From Burkholderiaceae bacterium (GTDB lineage Bacteria; Pseudomonadota; Gammaproteobacteria; Burkholderiales; Burkholderiaceae_B): a DNA stretch of 64,000 nucleotides. A program made the position numbers and the translations under genes. Below are positions 39,895-48,894 of this stretch, one piece after another. Each line of letters begins with the position of its first letter. The stretch's first letter is position 1. The stretch is taken from assembly GCA_020851995.1 (NCBI GenBank), contig JADZBO010000261.1:18451-82450 (forward strand), given 5' to 3'. Below the pieces are notes generated by a model, which was given only the letters and a program-made list of their open reading frames with translations, was not told where the DNA came from and ran no database searches.

Positions 39895-41076
39895 TCAGGG
39901 CAGCAGCACTTCCTGTGCCATGCGCTCGCGCAAGCGGCCGATAAACCCGAGGCACTCTTCAAGTTGGCTGATTTCAATGAACTCGTTCGGCTTGTGGGCC
40001 ACCTCGATATCACCGGGGCCCACCACCACACAGGGAATCCCCGCCTGCTGCAGCCACCCGGCGTCAGTGGCAAACGACACCCGTCCAACCAGGTTGTTAC
40101 GCGCCAGCGCCCGGCCCAGATAGGTGATGGGCGCATCGTCCTCGGTATCGAGTGGCGCCGCATTCGCGATCGTCTCGAACGAAATATCCGCCTGCGCGCT
40201 GATCTTGCGCATTTCAGCGCGCAGCTCATCGGCATACGCCTCGATCTGCTCGATCAGTTCATCGGACTGATTCTGCGGCAGCGTGCGGCAGTCAAAGACG
40301 AACTCGCAATCGCGCGGCACAATGTTGGCCGCCGTTCCGCCGTGGATGATTCCTGTCTGTAGCGTGGTGTGGGCAATCTTGTAGGCGGGATCGAAAGGCC
40401 CCTCGGTGCGGATCCGGCCAGCAACCTGGCGGATCCGTTCAATCATGCGGCCCGCATATTCAATCGCATTGACCGCCTCGGGGGCCATCGACGAGTGCGC
40501 CTCCAGGCCATGGACGCGACAGCGGGTCACCCGCATTCCCTTGTGTCCCGTCATCACCTGCATCCGGGTGGGCTCACCCACAAAGCACCCTGCCGGTTTG
40601 ATCCCGGCCTGCTGCAGATCCTCAATCAGTGTCCGGACACCAATACAACCGATCTCCTCGTCATAGGTGAAGCCCAGATGCAGCGGCTGGCGCAGTGGCC
40701 CTGCAAGAAAATCCGGCAGCGAAGCCAGGCTGGCAGCGATAAAGCCTTTCATGTCGACCGCGCCGCGTCCGTAGATGCGGCCGTCGGCGATATGCGCCAC
40801 GAAGGGATCGGTATCCCACGCCTGGCCGTCGACGGGAACGACATCGGTGTGCCCGCACAGCACGATGCCGCGCGCCTGCGGGTCGCCGATCGTGGCAAAC
40901 AGGTTCGCCTTGCGCCGGTCTGCGTCGTAGGACAGCCGCGCTGCGATGCCCAGTGACTGCAGATGATCGCGCATGTACTCGATCATGCCGAGGTTGGACT
41001 CGCGGCTGGTGGTGTCAAACGCGATCAGCGTCTTGAGCAACTCGATGGTGTTGTGCTGTGTATTGATCTGTGACAT
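39895..41076 (-). CDS. argE: Acetylornithine deacetylase
   Basis: A 393-residue M20 metallopeptidase-fold enzyme. The metal ligands and catalytic residues sit in VLCGHTDVVPVDGQAWDTDPF (His, Asp), GRGAVDMKGFIA (bridging Asp), TYDEEIGCIGVRTLIEDL (Glu-Glu) and the C-terminal PNEFIEI. The sequence FDTTSRESNLGMIEY at the N-terminus is typical of ArgE and not of succinyl-diaminopimelate desuccinylase. It releases ornithine from N-acetylornithine in arginine synthesis; bacteria with ArgJ use it in salvage. It is single, after the catabolic set, with its own promoter. Confidence 0.87.
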   Translation of the reverse strand: MSQINTQHNTIELLKTLIAFDTTSRESNLGMIEYMRDHLQSLGIAARLSYDADRRKANLFATIGDPQARGIVLCGHTDVVPVDGQAWDTDPFVAHIADGRIYGRGAVDMKGFIAASLASLPDFLAGPLRQPLHLGFTYDEEIGCIGVRTLIEDLQQAGIKPAGCFVGEPTRMQVMTGHKGMRVTRCRVHGLEAHSSMAPEAVNAIEYAGRMIERIRQVAGRIRTEGPFDPAYKIAHTTLQTGIIHGGTAANIVPRDCEFVFDCRTLPQNQSDELIEQIEAYADELRAEMRKISAQADISFETIANAAPLDTEDDAPITYLGRALARNNLVGRVSFATDAGWLQQAGIPCVVVGPGDIEVAHKPNEFIEISQLEECLGFIGRLRERMAQEVLLP

Positions 41077-41168
41077 GGAGACCCTGAGAACCGATGACCG
41101 GCGTGCTTGCGATCGGGAAACTTTAACGCATATCCTACGCCTCTGAACAAATCAACCGGAGGGCGGGA

Positions 41169-41354
41169 ATGGACTTGCGACTCAAAGGGCGCGTGGCCTT
41201 GGTCACAGGCGGATCGCAGGGCATCGGCAAGGCCGTTGCAGCTACCCTGGCGCGGGAAGGCGCCAGCGTGGTGGCTTTCCTGGCCTCGGAAGCCGCAAGC
41301 TACGTGACGGGCAGCAGCATCAACCTCGACGGCGGTGCTTCGGCCGTTATGTAG
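41169..41354 (+). pseudogene. Internally deleted SDR gene (in-frame remnant)
   Basis: Sixty-one residues in one open frame. The first 36 are the start of a classical SDR (MDLRLKGRVALVTGGSQGIGKAVAAT...EGASVVA) and the last 25 are its end (FLASEAASYVTGSSINLDGG). About 190 residues, including the active-site Tyr and Lys, are missing between, joined at a VVA/VVAFLASE point where both halves would read GTGGTGGC. A good ribosome site (GGAGGGCGGGA) remains, so a short peptide may still be made, but it cannot be a dehydrogenase. Confidence 0.85.
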
Positions 41355-41466
41355 TCAAATGACTTCTCCCGCCTCTTGAGCATCGAGACAGCGCCCGGCC
41401 TACTGTCGCCGGGTGCGTTTTCTGGTTAAAGTCGGATACCCCCATTTCACGCCGGAGAATGCTTGC

Positions 41467-42186
41467 ATGTCATCGCTCACACACACTGTCAAAGCCATGG
41501 TCTTCGACGTTTTCGGCTCGGTCGTCGACTGGCGGGGCAGCATCATCCGCGACCTGACACGCTGGGGTGAGCAACAGGGCGTACAGGCTGACTGGGCCCT
41601 GCTGGCCGATAAATGGCGTGGCCTTTACCAACCGCAGATGGAACGCGTGCGCACGGGTGCGAGGCCATGGACGATTCTCGATGTACTGCACCGCGAATCG
41701 CTCGACCAGTTGCTACCCGAATTCGGCCTGGCGCACCTGACCGAAAGTCAGCGTGATCATGTCAACCGTGTATGGCACAGGCTGGACGCCTGGCCCGATT
41801 CGATTGCCGGCCTCGGCCGCCTTAAATGCCGCTACATCATCGGCCCGCTTTCCAATGGCAACGTCGCGCTGCTCACCAACATGGCGAAGTATGCCGGTCT
41901 GCCCTGGGATGCCATCCTGTCGACTGAACTCTACCGCGCCTACAAGCCGCAACCGGCCGCCTACCTGGGCGTGGCGAATATTCTCGGCTTGCAGCCCGCA
42001 GAGGTGATGCTGTGCGCAGCGCACAACAACGATCTGGGTGCCGCGCGCGCGGCCGGCCTGAAGACGGCGTTCTGGCCGCGTCAGACCGAACATGGCCCGG
42101 GTCAGACTGGCGATCTGAGGGCGTCCGAGTCATGGGATATCGTTGCGCTGGACATTCGGGACCTGGCGACTCAGATGGGTTGCTGA
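41467..42186 (+). CDS. Haloacid dehalogenase type II-like HAD hydrolase
   Basis: About 239 residues of the HAD superfamily. MVFDVFGSVVDWRGSI is motif I with the nucleophile Asp, GPLSNGNVALLTNMAK (motif II, Ser/Asn), AYKPQPAAYLGV (motif III, Lys) and MLCAAHNNDLGAARAAGLKTAFWPR (motif IV) follow. The pattern fits (S)-2-haloacid dehalogenase type II, which turns 2-haloacids into 2-hydroxyacids, though many such genes act on phosphoesters. The ATG at 41467 has GGAG upstream; the earlier start at 41413 adds an unrelated stretch. Confidence 0.83.
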   Translation: MSSLTHTVKAMVFDVFGSVVDWRGSIIRDLTRWGEQQGVQADWALLADKWRGLYQPQMERVRTGARPWTILDVLHRESLDQLLPEFGLAHLTESQRDHVNRVWHRLDAWPDSIAGLGRLKCRYIIGPLSNGNVALLTNMAKYAGLPWDAILSTELYRAYKPQPAAYLGVANILGLQPAEVMLCAAHNNDLGAARAAGLKTAFWPRQTEHGPGQTGDLRASESWDIVALDIRDLATQMGC

Positions 42187-42282
42187 TCCGGTGTACGACA
42201 CACCCTGCCCTTCCTGACGAGGTGGAAGTCGCCATTCGGATGACCGTGCGGCTCGCTGTCTGACGCACGGTGGGGCGAGTGA

Positions 42283-43701
42283 TCAGGTACGCACGATATG
42301 CACGCTGCAGGGCGCTTCTTCGACAATCTTGGTCATTGAGGTCCGCCATGGCGTGACTTTGGCGGGAATCTTGTGCGATGCGCCGATCAGAATCAGCGCA
42401 GCATCGTTGTCCTGTGCGAACTCGACGATGCGCGACGCCGGATCCATGGCCTCGAGCACATGGCACGACAAGCGCTCAGGGGGCAATTCAAGCGGCCGCG
42501 CCCATTGCATCAGCTGGACCAGGTGTCCACGCACAATACCGCTGGCCGATTCGGCCTCCTTGCGCCCATCCATCGCAGGGGTGCTGCCGATGGTGCTCAC
42601 ACACGCAAGCCGGCTTTCCGGCGACCCCTGGAGTAATTGACGCACGGCAGCAAGCATCCGCTCGCGCAATTCGGCGTCCAACTGGCGGGTATCGATCGCC
42701 GCGACGATCAGCGGTGCATCGTCGCTCCCCGCGCTGGGTTTGGCTGCCGGTGATGGTTCGTAGCCCGCCCCGCGCCACCAGCGTTTGACGTTGGCCCAGA
42801 AGCCCAGCGACTCCAGGCGATTGGCACGCTCGGTCAGGCGGACCTGATCCGGTTCGCGCAAACACTGGCGCAAACGGGCCGCGGTCTGATAGCGATCGGC
42901 GGCTAACGCTTCCATGCAGCGCAGGATGATTTCCTGCAGCCAGGGTGGTGTGTCCGGGCGCAACTTGCGCGGGGGTTCCGGCTGTGCCCAGAGGCGGCGG
43001 CGCAGTCCGCGCAAGGACTGCGGACTGCCGTGGGGCAACTCGCCGGTCAGCAATTCGTAGAGAATCGCGCCGATCGAGTAGATATCGCTGCGGTAGTCCT
43101 CGCGGACCCCTTTGACCTGCTCGGGCGAGATATAGGGCGCAGAGCCCACGCCCTCGCGCATTTCTTCCGCCAGCAAATCGGGGAACTGTGCATGATGAGC
43201 CAGACCGAAATCGATGAGTGTCAGCTTGCCTTCGTCATCGATCAGGATGTTGTCGGGCTTGAGATCGAGGTGAATCGCATCCTGCGCGTGCAATGACTGC
43301 ACGGCCTTCGCAAGCTCCGCCCCGATCTGTACCACCTCCTCGATCGAAAACTTCTTGCCAGCCTTGATGGCGTCTTCCAGAGGCCGGCCGCTGACGCGCT
43401 CCATCGCGATGTACGGCCGCGTGGCCATGTTGCCCGCGCCGAGGAACCTGGGCACATAGGGACTCTTGAGCGAGCGCAGGATAATCAGTTCGGTCTCGAA
43501 CCCGATCAGACTTTCGACAGGCTGATTGCGACCGACCCGCGGAATCTTGATCAGGATGGGAACATCGATGCCTTCCTTGGTTGCCGACATCAGCACCGCC
43601 ATGCCACCTCGGTGCACCTCCTCGCCAAGCAGGAATCCGTCGACGACGTTGCCTGCCTGGAATACTTCGTCGACCGCCAGGATTTCGGGCCCGGAACTCA
43701 T
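42283..43701 (-). CDS. Ser/Thr protein kinase fused to a universal stress protein domain
   Basis: A 472-residue two-domain protein. Residues 20-280 form a Hanks-type kinase: ILIKIP (ATP lysine), AIHLDLKPDNILID (catalytic loop, HLD in place of HRD), LTLIDFGLAH (Mg), GSAPYISPEQVKG (activation segment) and SDIYSIGAILYELLTGELP. A basic linker (WANVKRWWRGAG) leads to a UspA-like domain (PLIVAAIDTRQLDAELRERM to ALILIGASHKIPAKVTPWRTSMTKIVEEAPCSVHIVRT), which often binds ATP. No transmembrane helix is seen, so it is cytoplasmic. It follows a metallophosphoesterase gene by 16 bases, suggesting a paired on/off phosphorylation module. Confidence 0.87.
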   Translation of the reverse strand: MSSGPEILAVDEVFQAGNVVDGFLLGEEVHRGGMAVLMSATKEGIDVPILIKIPRVGRNQPVESLIGFETELIILRSLKSPYVPRFLGAGNMATRPYIAMERVSGRPLEDAIKAGKKFSIEEVVQIGAELAKAVQSLHAQDAIHLDLKPDNILIDDEGKLTLIDFGLAHHAQFPDLLAEEMREGVGSAPYISPEQVKGVREDYRSDIYSIGAILYELLTGELPHGSPQSLRGLRRRLWAQPEPPRKLRPDTPPWLQEIILRCMEALAADRYQTAARLRQCLREPDQVRLTERANRLESLGFWANVKRWWRGAGYEPSPAAKPSAGSDDAPLIVAAIDTRQLDAELRERMLAAVRQLLQGSPESRLACVSTIGSTPAMDGRKEAESASGIVRGHLVQLMQWARPLELPPERLSCHVLEAMDPASRIVEFAQDNDAALILIGASHKIPAKVTPWRTSMTKIVEEAPCSVHIVRT

Positions 43702-43717
43702 GGTGGATTTATGCAGA

Positions 43718-44470
43718 TCAATGCCCTGTAATCAGTCGGTTGGCGAGGGATTCCGGCAAACCGGCATCACGAACCTTTTCAGCCGCCGTGAAATAATCGT
43801 AGGGCACCCGGTGAAATGTGATGAGTTCGGAATTCGGTTCAAAGAGCGCCATGCAGGCGTCCGGATTGCCGTCGCGCGGCTGCCCCATCGAACCGACCAC
43901 ACTCACCCAGCGGCGCAGGCGCGACACTGGCACGTCACGGCCGGGATGCGGCTCAAAGCGCCTGAGCTTGCCGATCTCGGTCTGATAGAACAATTGGGGT
44001 TCGTGCACGTGGCCGACAAAGGTGTAGGTTTTGCCGGATGCCTCGGCACACTTCCAGGCGCCCATATCGTCGCTGACATAATTCCAGCGATCCGGGTTGT
44101 GCGCCGATGCGTGTACGAAGCAGATGTCTTCCTCGTTGATCACCAGCGGCAGCCCGCGCAGGAATTCCATTTGCGCGCTGCTGACCTGCTCGCGGGTCCA
44201 GTTCACAGCAGCCAGCGCGTCAGGGTTCATCTTTTCGCTATGGTCGACGAACAATGCCTGATCATGATTGCCGAGGACCGCCTGGGCCTGACCGGCGCGC
44301 ACCATCCCGGCGACCCGGTCGATCAGCGCACAGGGATCAGCGTTGTAACCGACGATGTCGCCGAGGAACACATACCGGGTGGCTCCGAGATACCGGGCAT
44401 GCGCCATGCACGCCTCGAAGGCCTCAAGGTTGCTGTGCAAATCGGCGAGAAGGGCGATGCGTTCAGTCAT
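43718..44470 (-). CDS. Calcineurin-like metallophosphoesterase
   Basis: A 250-residue enzyme with all metallophosphoesterase motifs: LADLHSNLEAF (D-x-H), FLGDIVGYNADP (GD), VLGNHDQ (GNHD), FVHASAHN and TFVGHVHEPQL (GH-x-H). The set is the dinuclear-metal core of the family that includes protein phosphatases such as PrpA and diadenosine tetraphosphatases. Being the first gene of a pair with a Ser/Thr kinase makes a phosphoprotein substrate possible, but the sequence alone does not prove it. Confidence 0.85.
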   Translation of the reverse strand: MTERIALLADLHSNLEAFEACMAHARYLGATRYVFLGDIVGYNADPCALIDRVAGMVRAGQAQAVLGNHDQALFVDHSEKMNPDALAAVNWTREQVSSAQMEFLRGLPLVINEEDICFVHASAHNPDRWNYVSDDMGAWKCAEASGKTYTFVGHVHEPQLFYQTEIGKLRRFEPHPGRDVPVSRLRRWVSVVGSMGQPRDGNPDACMALFEPNSELITFHRVPYDYFTAAEKVRDAGLPESLANRLITGH

Positions 44471-44619
44471 GTCCCAATCATAGGACAGCTTGCGAGTGGT
44501 TCACAAACTCCAACGCACATATGCGCACCGAAGTCGACTAAACCTAGGGTTAATGCGGATGCACGAGGTCGGTCTTGAACAACACGCCGGAGAACCCGGT
44601 ATTGAGCGAACAACGGACC

Positions 44620-45477
44620 TCAGGTGGTCAGTTCAAGGATGAATTTCCGGGCAATCTCCGCACAGGCATCGGGGTGTGTCGCAGCGATGTGATACGAATC
44701 CGCCGCGAGTTCAACCAGGCGCGAACCGGGGATCCGGCTTTGCCAGCGTGCAACATCGGCCACCGGTTGCCTTTGATTGGTCGCGTCCGGATTGTCATCC
44801 GGCAGGACGGCAACGATCACCTGGGTCGGGCAAGCGATCTGTTCAAGGCGCGCCGGCTCGGCCAGGCCGGGCAACATCCGGAAGCACGCTTTGACCGCAC
44901 TGGGCGGCGCCTTGCCCATGTAGTGTGTCCACCATTCCATCGCCTCGGGGCTCAGCGCTTTGCCCATACGCCCGGGCTGCGTGTGGCGCGCCCAGGCCTC
45001 CACCCCTTGCTCGTCGACGATCCGGATCCAGGTGTCGATCCATTTCCCGACCGCCCCGCCCGGCGAAATCAGCACACCGGCAAGCGTCATGGACGCCATC
45101 CAGCCCGCTCGCTCCTGCGCGAGCAGGAGCGCGATTTGCGCGCCGAGCTTGGCGCCCACCACATGCACACGCTCAAGGCCGAGTTCACGCACCAGGGCGT
45201 CGATATCGCGGGCCATTTCATCGAGCCGGAGTTCCTCGTGCTGACCCACAAACGTGGATTCGCCATACCCCCGCAGATCCGGACGGATCACGCGAAACTG
45301 CCGCGCCAGATGCGGCACCCAGCCGTTGAACGCTTCGGCGGATTCGGCGATGCCGTGGAGCAGCATGACCACGGGTGCATCTTTCCACCCGTCGGTGTAA
45401 TCATCGATCAGGCAGGCAATTTCGACGGTCGGAGAAACGCGAACGCGCTGGGCGTGGTGCGTTGGGTGCAGAGACAT
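44620..45477 (-). CDS. Alpha/beta hydrolase (3-oxoadipate enol-lactonase-like)
   Basis: About 285 residues. APVVMLLHGIAESAEAFNGWVPHLARQF gives the oxyanion HG; VIRPDLRGYGESTF and VVGAKLGAQIALLLAQE hold the nucleophile elbow region, but the elbow reads V-G-A-K-L-G with no Ser in the G-x-S-x-G position (Ala/Lys instead). SYHIAATHPDACAE supplies the late His. If the elbow is read correctly, the protein may be catalytically unusual or inactive as an esterase. The ATG at 45477 is preferred, as GGAAGG lies upstream; the extra 35 residues from 45582 are not family-like. Confidence 0.75.
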   Translation of the reverse strand: MSLHPTHHAQRVRVSPTVEIACLIDDYTDGWKDAPVVMLLHGIAESAEAFNGWVPHLARQFRVIRPDLRGYGESTFVGQHEELRLDEMARDIDALVRELGLERVHVVGAKLGAQIALLLAQERAGWMASMTLAGVLISPGGAVGKWIDTWIRIVDEQGVEAWARHTQPGRMGKALSPEAMEWWTHYMGKAPPSAVKACFRMLPGLAEPARLEQIACPTQVIVAVLPDDNPDATNQRQPVADVARWQSRIPGSRLVELAADSYHIAATHPDACAEIARKFILELTT

Positions 45478-45591
45478 GGCGACCTTCCAGACAGGTTGCT
45501 GCGCGGCAACTTGGAACCGATGCGCACCGAACGGGCGCGCGAGCGCGTGTTGCTGCGCACTGTAGACGCGCGCCGACGACAATGCAAGGGC

Positions 45592-46140
45592 TCAGCGGGC
45601 GACGTTACGCCAGATTTCTGGCTCGACGCTCGCCTCACCACGCGCGGTCGAGACAAACGCGGTGCCATCCTGAATGGTGACATGGACATCCATGTTTCGC
45701 TCGGCCAGTTCGCCCAGAATCCGACTCTGTCCGACAGGCAGTGCCACCACGGTCAGATTGCGCGCACGCGCAAGGCGAGGCCCGACCCCGTCCCACCAGA
45801 TCTTGCTGGCATGCCCGCCGTAGCAATACACCGTAACGTGCGCTGCCCGACCGCAGGCACGCAGGATCCGCCGTTCGTCTGGCTGACCAACTTCGATCCA
45901 GTGCTCGATCGCACCGGTCAGGTCCTTTTTCCAGAGATCGGGTTCGTCGACATCCGAGAGCCCCTTGGTGAAAGCCAGATCTTCGCTCGCATTCAACGCG
46001 AAGGCGAGCAGCCGCACCATCAGGCGCTCGTCAGTCTCCGACGGATGGCGTGCCAGCGTGAGGGACTGGCTACCGTAGTAGTTTCGGTCCATGTCCGCCA
46101 CGTTAAGGTCGACTTTGAAGATTGTTGCGCGCAACGCCAT
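45592..46140 (-). CDS. yaeQ: YaeQ family protein
   Basis: A 182-residue protein matching YaeQ: MALRATIFKVDLNVADMDRNYYGSQSLTLARHPSETDERLMVRLLAF at the start, DEPDLWKKDLTGAIEHWIEVGQPDERRI in the middle, and IQDGTAFVSTARGEASVEPEIW at the end. The fold is related to PD-(D/E)xK nucleases; the Escherichia coli protein was once linked to RfaH-like suppression, yet its role is unsettled. The ATG at 46140 gives the canonical MAL-type start; 46173 is too far upstream. It is divergent from the long catabolic operon. Confidence 0.88.
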   Translation of the reverse strand: MALRATIFKVDLNVADMDRNYYGSQSLTLARHPSETDERLMVRLLAFALNASEDLAFTKGLSDVDEPDLWKKDLTGAIEHWIEVGQPDERRILRACGRAAHVTVYCYGGHASKIWWDGVGPRLARARNLTVVALPVGQSRILGELAERNMDVHVTIQDGTAFVSTARGEASVEPEIWRNVAR

Positions 46141-46287
46141 AGGTAAACCAGTGCCATGATGAGTCAGTTTCATGTTATACCGCGTTCATGGAGTACGGTC
46201 GGCAGCGACTGCCGCGACAGTACGCCATGAGACAGACGCCGCGAATGCATCACGGCGGCGATAACCATAAAAAATCAGGGAGCAGCC

Positions 46288-47259
46288 ATGCACCGATTCT
46301 TGTTCGGGGTTCTTTCCGTTACTGTGAGCCTGTTCGCCGCAGTGGCGCCTGCGTCCGCGCAAACCTATCCGGACCGTCCGATCCGCTGGATCATTCCCTG
46401 GCCGCCCGGCGGCGGCGCAGACGTCATCGCCCGATTGTTGGGCAATCAGGTTGCCGAGGGGCTGGGCAAGCCGGTCATCATCGAAAACCGCGCTGGCGCC
46501 GCCGGCAACATTGGCGCCCAGCAGGCTGCGCGCTCGGCGCCCGACGGCTATACGATCGTGTTCGCGTATTCGGGTACCCACTCGATCAACCGGCATCTTT
46601 ACAAGGAAATGACCTTCGAGGAGAGTGATTTTGCACCAGTGATCCTCCTCGCGGATGTGCCCCAGATGCTGGTGGTCAATGCAAACCTGCCGATCAAGTC
46701 CGTGGCCGATCTGATCGCAATGGCCCGGGCTAACCCAGGCAAGCTGACCTTTGGTTCCAGCGGCAACGGCGCAATCAACCATCTGGCCGGGCAACTCTTC
46801 GCTTCGATGGCGGACGTCAAGCTGACGCATATTCCATACAAGGGCGGCGCGCCGGCCGCCAACGCGGCCATGGCAGGTGAAATCGACATGATCTTTGGCG
46901 AACCCGCCACGCTGCTGCCGCTCGTCGAATCGGGTAAATTGCGTGCGATCGCCACCACCGGCGCCAGGCGCGCGCTGGGTATGCCGGCCCTGCCCACCAT
47001 CGCCGAGAGCGGTGTGCCCGGATACAACGTCACCTCCTGGAACGGAGTACTCGCCCCGGCAGGCACCCCGGCCGCGGCGATCGCCCGACTGAACGCTGAG
47101 TTCAACAAGGTACTCGCCGAACCCGAGATGCGGGCACGACTACTGAAGACCGGCTATGAGCCGGTTGGCGGGCCTCCAGAACGGTTTTCACAGAAAATCG
47201 AAAGCGAAACCCGCAAGTGGGGACCGGTGATCAAGCAAGCCGGGTTGCAGATGAACTAA
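46288..47259 (+). CDS. Bug family (TctC-like) receptor, first gene of the catabolic operon
   Basis: A 323-residue periplasmic receptor with signal peptide MHRFLFGVLSVTVSLFAAVAPASAQ, then TYPDRPIRWIIPWPPGGGADVIARLL (ligand loop), GKPVIIENRAGAAGNIGAQQAARSAPDGYTI (the most typical Bug stretch) and LTFGSSGNGAINHLAGQLFASMADVKLTHIPYKGGAPA. GGGAD suggests an aspartate or carboxylate contact. It opens a run of eleven plus-strand genes spaced by -14 to 123 bases, so it should bind the substrate or an early product of that pathway. No membrane partners are present. Confidence 0.9.
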   Translation: MHRFLFGVLSVTVSLFAAVAPASAQTYPDRPIRWIIPWPPGGGADVIARLLGNQVAEGLGKPVIIENRAGAAGNIGAQQAARSAPDGYTIVFAYSGTHSINRHLYKEMTFEESDFAPVILLADVPQMLVVNANLPIKSVADLIAMARANPGKLTFGSSGNGAINHLAGQLFASMADVKLTHIPYKGGAPAANAAMAGEIDMIFGEPATLLPLVESGKLRAIATTGARRALGMPALPTIAESGVPGYNVTSWNGVLAPAGTPAAAIARLNAEFNKVLAEPEMRARLLKTGYEPVGGPPERFSQKIESETRKWGPVIKQAGLQMN

Positions 47260-47303
47260 CAGGAAACCGCCGCATCCGTATTGCGCGGGCGGCGGGAGCA
47301 TTG

Positions 47304-47795
47304 ATGATTTTCATGAGTCAGAGCGGGCTGACTGACCCGTCAAGGGCGGGCGAGTGGGCCCAGTGGTATGTGGAGCACCTGCGCATCATGCGCACGGTTG
47401 ACGGGATTGACTCTGCCGAGCGTTTTGTGACGGACGCGCACGAATGGCCACCATCGCTCGCGATGTACACGCTCCGCTCGGCGGCGGTTTTCGATGATCC
47501 CCACTATCAGAAGATTCGCGGAATGGGTTCATGGCTGCCCCTGATCGACCGCCGCTATTACCGTCGCAACCTGTTCAGCGGTGCTTCGCACGCACCGCAG
47601 GTTCCGCCCGGTTACGTGTTGCTCGTCACCGATCGCGCCACCCCGGACAGCGACATGCCCGGTATCGGCTGGACCTGGCTCGCGAGTGTCGGACTTGACC
47701 AGTCCACACCGTGGCGCGGCATCGCCGTTGAAAAGCAGGAGGTGGCGCAAGCCTTGCCTGCCCGCGTCGATTTCGCCGTCTACCGCAGGTGCTGA
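47304..47795 (+). CDS. Unknown protein with two probable dimeric alpha-beta barrel (EthD-like) halves
   Basis: About 163 residues, not recognised with certainty. AGEWAQWYVEHLRIMRTVDGIDSAERFVT reads like a ferredoxin-like alpha/beta half (strand, helix with W-x-x-W-Y-x-x-H, strand), and a second half begins near PPGYVLLVTD. This is how EthD or stress-responsive A/B barrel proteins look, often accessory enzymes in catabolic operons. The ATG at 47304 follows GGGAG by five bases; the ORF begins inside the Bug gene and that part is not coding. Spacing of 44 bases before and 19 after places it firmly in the operon. Confidence 0.65.
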   Translation: MIFMSQSGLTDPSRAGEWAQWYVEHLRIMRTVDGIDSAERFVTDAHEWPPSLAMYTLRSAAVFDDPHYQKIRGMGSWLPLIDRRYYRRNLFSGASHAPQVPPGYVLLVTDRATPDSDMPGIGWTWLASVGLDQSTPWRGIAVEKQEVAQALPARVDFAVYRRC

Positions 47796-47814
47796 CCGGC
47801 AGCCCTCCCAGACC

Positions 47815-48873
47815 ATGAGCAGACACACAAAGACCCTGATCGCGGGCGCGACTGGCCAGATCGGCAGCAGCGTCGGCACCCACCTGGTCCAGGCCGGGGG
47901 CGACTGGAATCCGGTCGGTCTGGCGCGCCGGCCACCGAGGCCGGCGGCGTTTCCGATGATCGCTGTCGACCTGACCGATGCCGCAGACTGCAAGACGCAG
48001 TTGGGCGGGCTTGAGGATGTCACGCACATCGTTTACGCGGCGCGCTTCACACACTTCGGCGGGGCACCCGAGTCGGTCGAAACCAATGTCGCGATGCTCG
48101 CCAACCTGATGGACGCGGTTGAGCCGGTTGCGTGCAGGCTCAGGCATGTGCACCTCGTGCACGGAACCAAATACTACGGACATACCGTGCGGGAACGCCC
48201 GGTGCCCTACCGCGAGGAAGACGCCTGCGGCAATCCTGCCACCTTCTACCTGCCACAACAACGACTGATCGAGCAGCGCCAGCGGGGCCGCGACTGGAGC
48301 TGGAGCGTTTCGCGCCCACATGCGTTCTGCAATAACCGCGACGACGAGCCTCGCAACATGATCCTGGTGGTCGCCATCTACGCAACGCTGCTGCGCGAGC
48401 TCGGCCTGCCACTGATCTTTCCGGGCACGGCGCGCAGCTACGACGCGCAGACGCAGTTTTCGTGGCTGCCAACCCTGTCGCGGGCGATTGCCTGGATGAT
48501 GCGCGCGCCCCAATGCGCCAACCAGGCCTACAACGTCGTGAACGGCGACCCGATGCGCTGGCGTGAACTCTGGCCGGAGGTTGCTGCGTATTTCGGCATG
48601 ACACCGGGAGAGCCGGACGGATCCGGTTTCACAGGCTTCGTGGCCGACAAGGCACCGCTCTGGAATACCATTGTCGAACGCCACAACCTGCGTCAAACTG
48701 ATCTGCACGCCATTGCGCAATGGCCCTATGGCGACTATGTGCTGTCGGTACAGTGGGATGTGGTCTCGGATATGTCGAAGGCTGCTCGCGACGGCTTTAC
48801 CGAACGCGTCGACTCGCGGCGAATGTGGATCGATGGCTTCGATTACTTTCGCAGACAACGCATCATTCCCTGA
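47815..48873 (+). CDS. PRISE-like (progesterone 5-beta-reductase/iridoid synthase-like) SDR
   Basis: A 352-residue extended SDR. TLIAGATGQIGSSVGTHLVQ is the G-x-x-G-x-x-G coenzyme loop; HLVHGTKYYGHTVRERPVPYREEDA, then FYLPQQRLIEQRQRGRDWSWSVSRPHAFC, match PRISE enzymes, in which a Tyr lies in the segment after FY(L/M)xQE and the Lys is displaced from the usual YxxxK. QAYNVVNGDPMRWRELWPEVAAYFGM is a further mark of this branch. PRISE enzymes reduce the C=C bond of activated enones with NADPH. An enone or cyclic ketone is therefore a plausible pathway intermediate. The ATG at 47815 is chosen by family N-terminus. Confidence 0.78.
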   Translation: MSRHTKTLIAGATGQIGSSVGTHLVQAGGDWNPVGLARRPPRPAAFPMIAVDLTDAADCKTQLGGLEDVTHIVYAARFTHFGGAPESVETNVAMLANLMDAVEPVACRLRHVHLVHGTKYYGHTVRERPVPYREEDACGNPATFYLPQQRLIEQRQRGRDWSWSVSRPHAFCNNRDDEPRNMILVVAIYATLLRELGLPLIFPGTARSYDAQTQFSWLPTLSRAIAWMMRAPQCANQAYNVVNGDPMRWRELWPEVAAYFGMTPGEPDGSGFTGFVADKAPLWNTIVERHNLRQTDLHAIAQWPYGDYVLSVQWDVVSDMSKAARDGFTERVDSRRMWIDGFDYFRRQRIIP

Positions 48874-48894
48874 AGCAAAGGACTGGAGAACATC

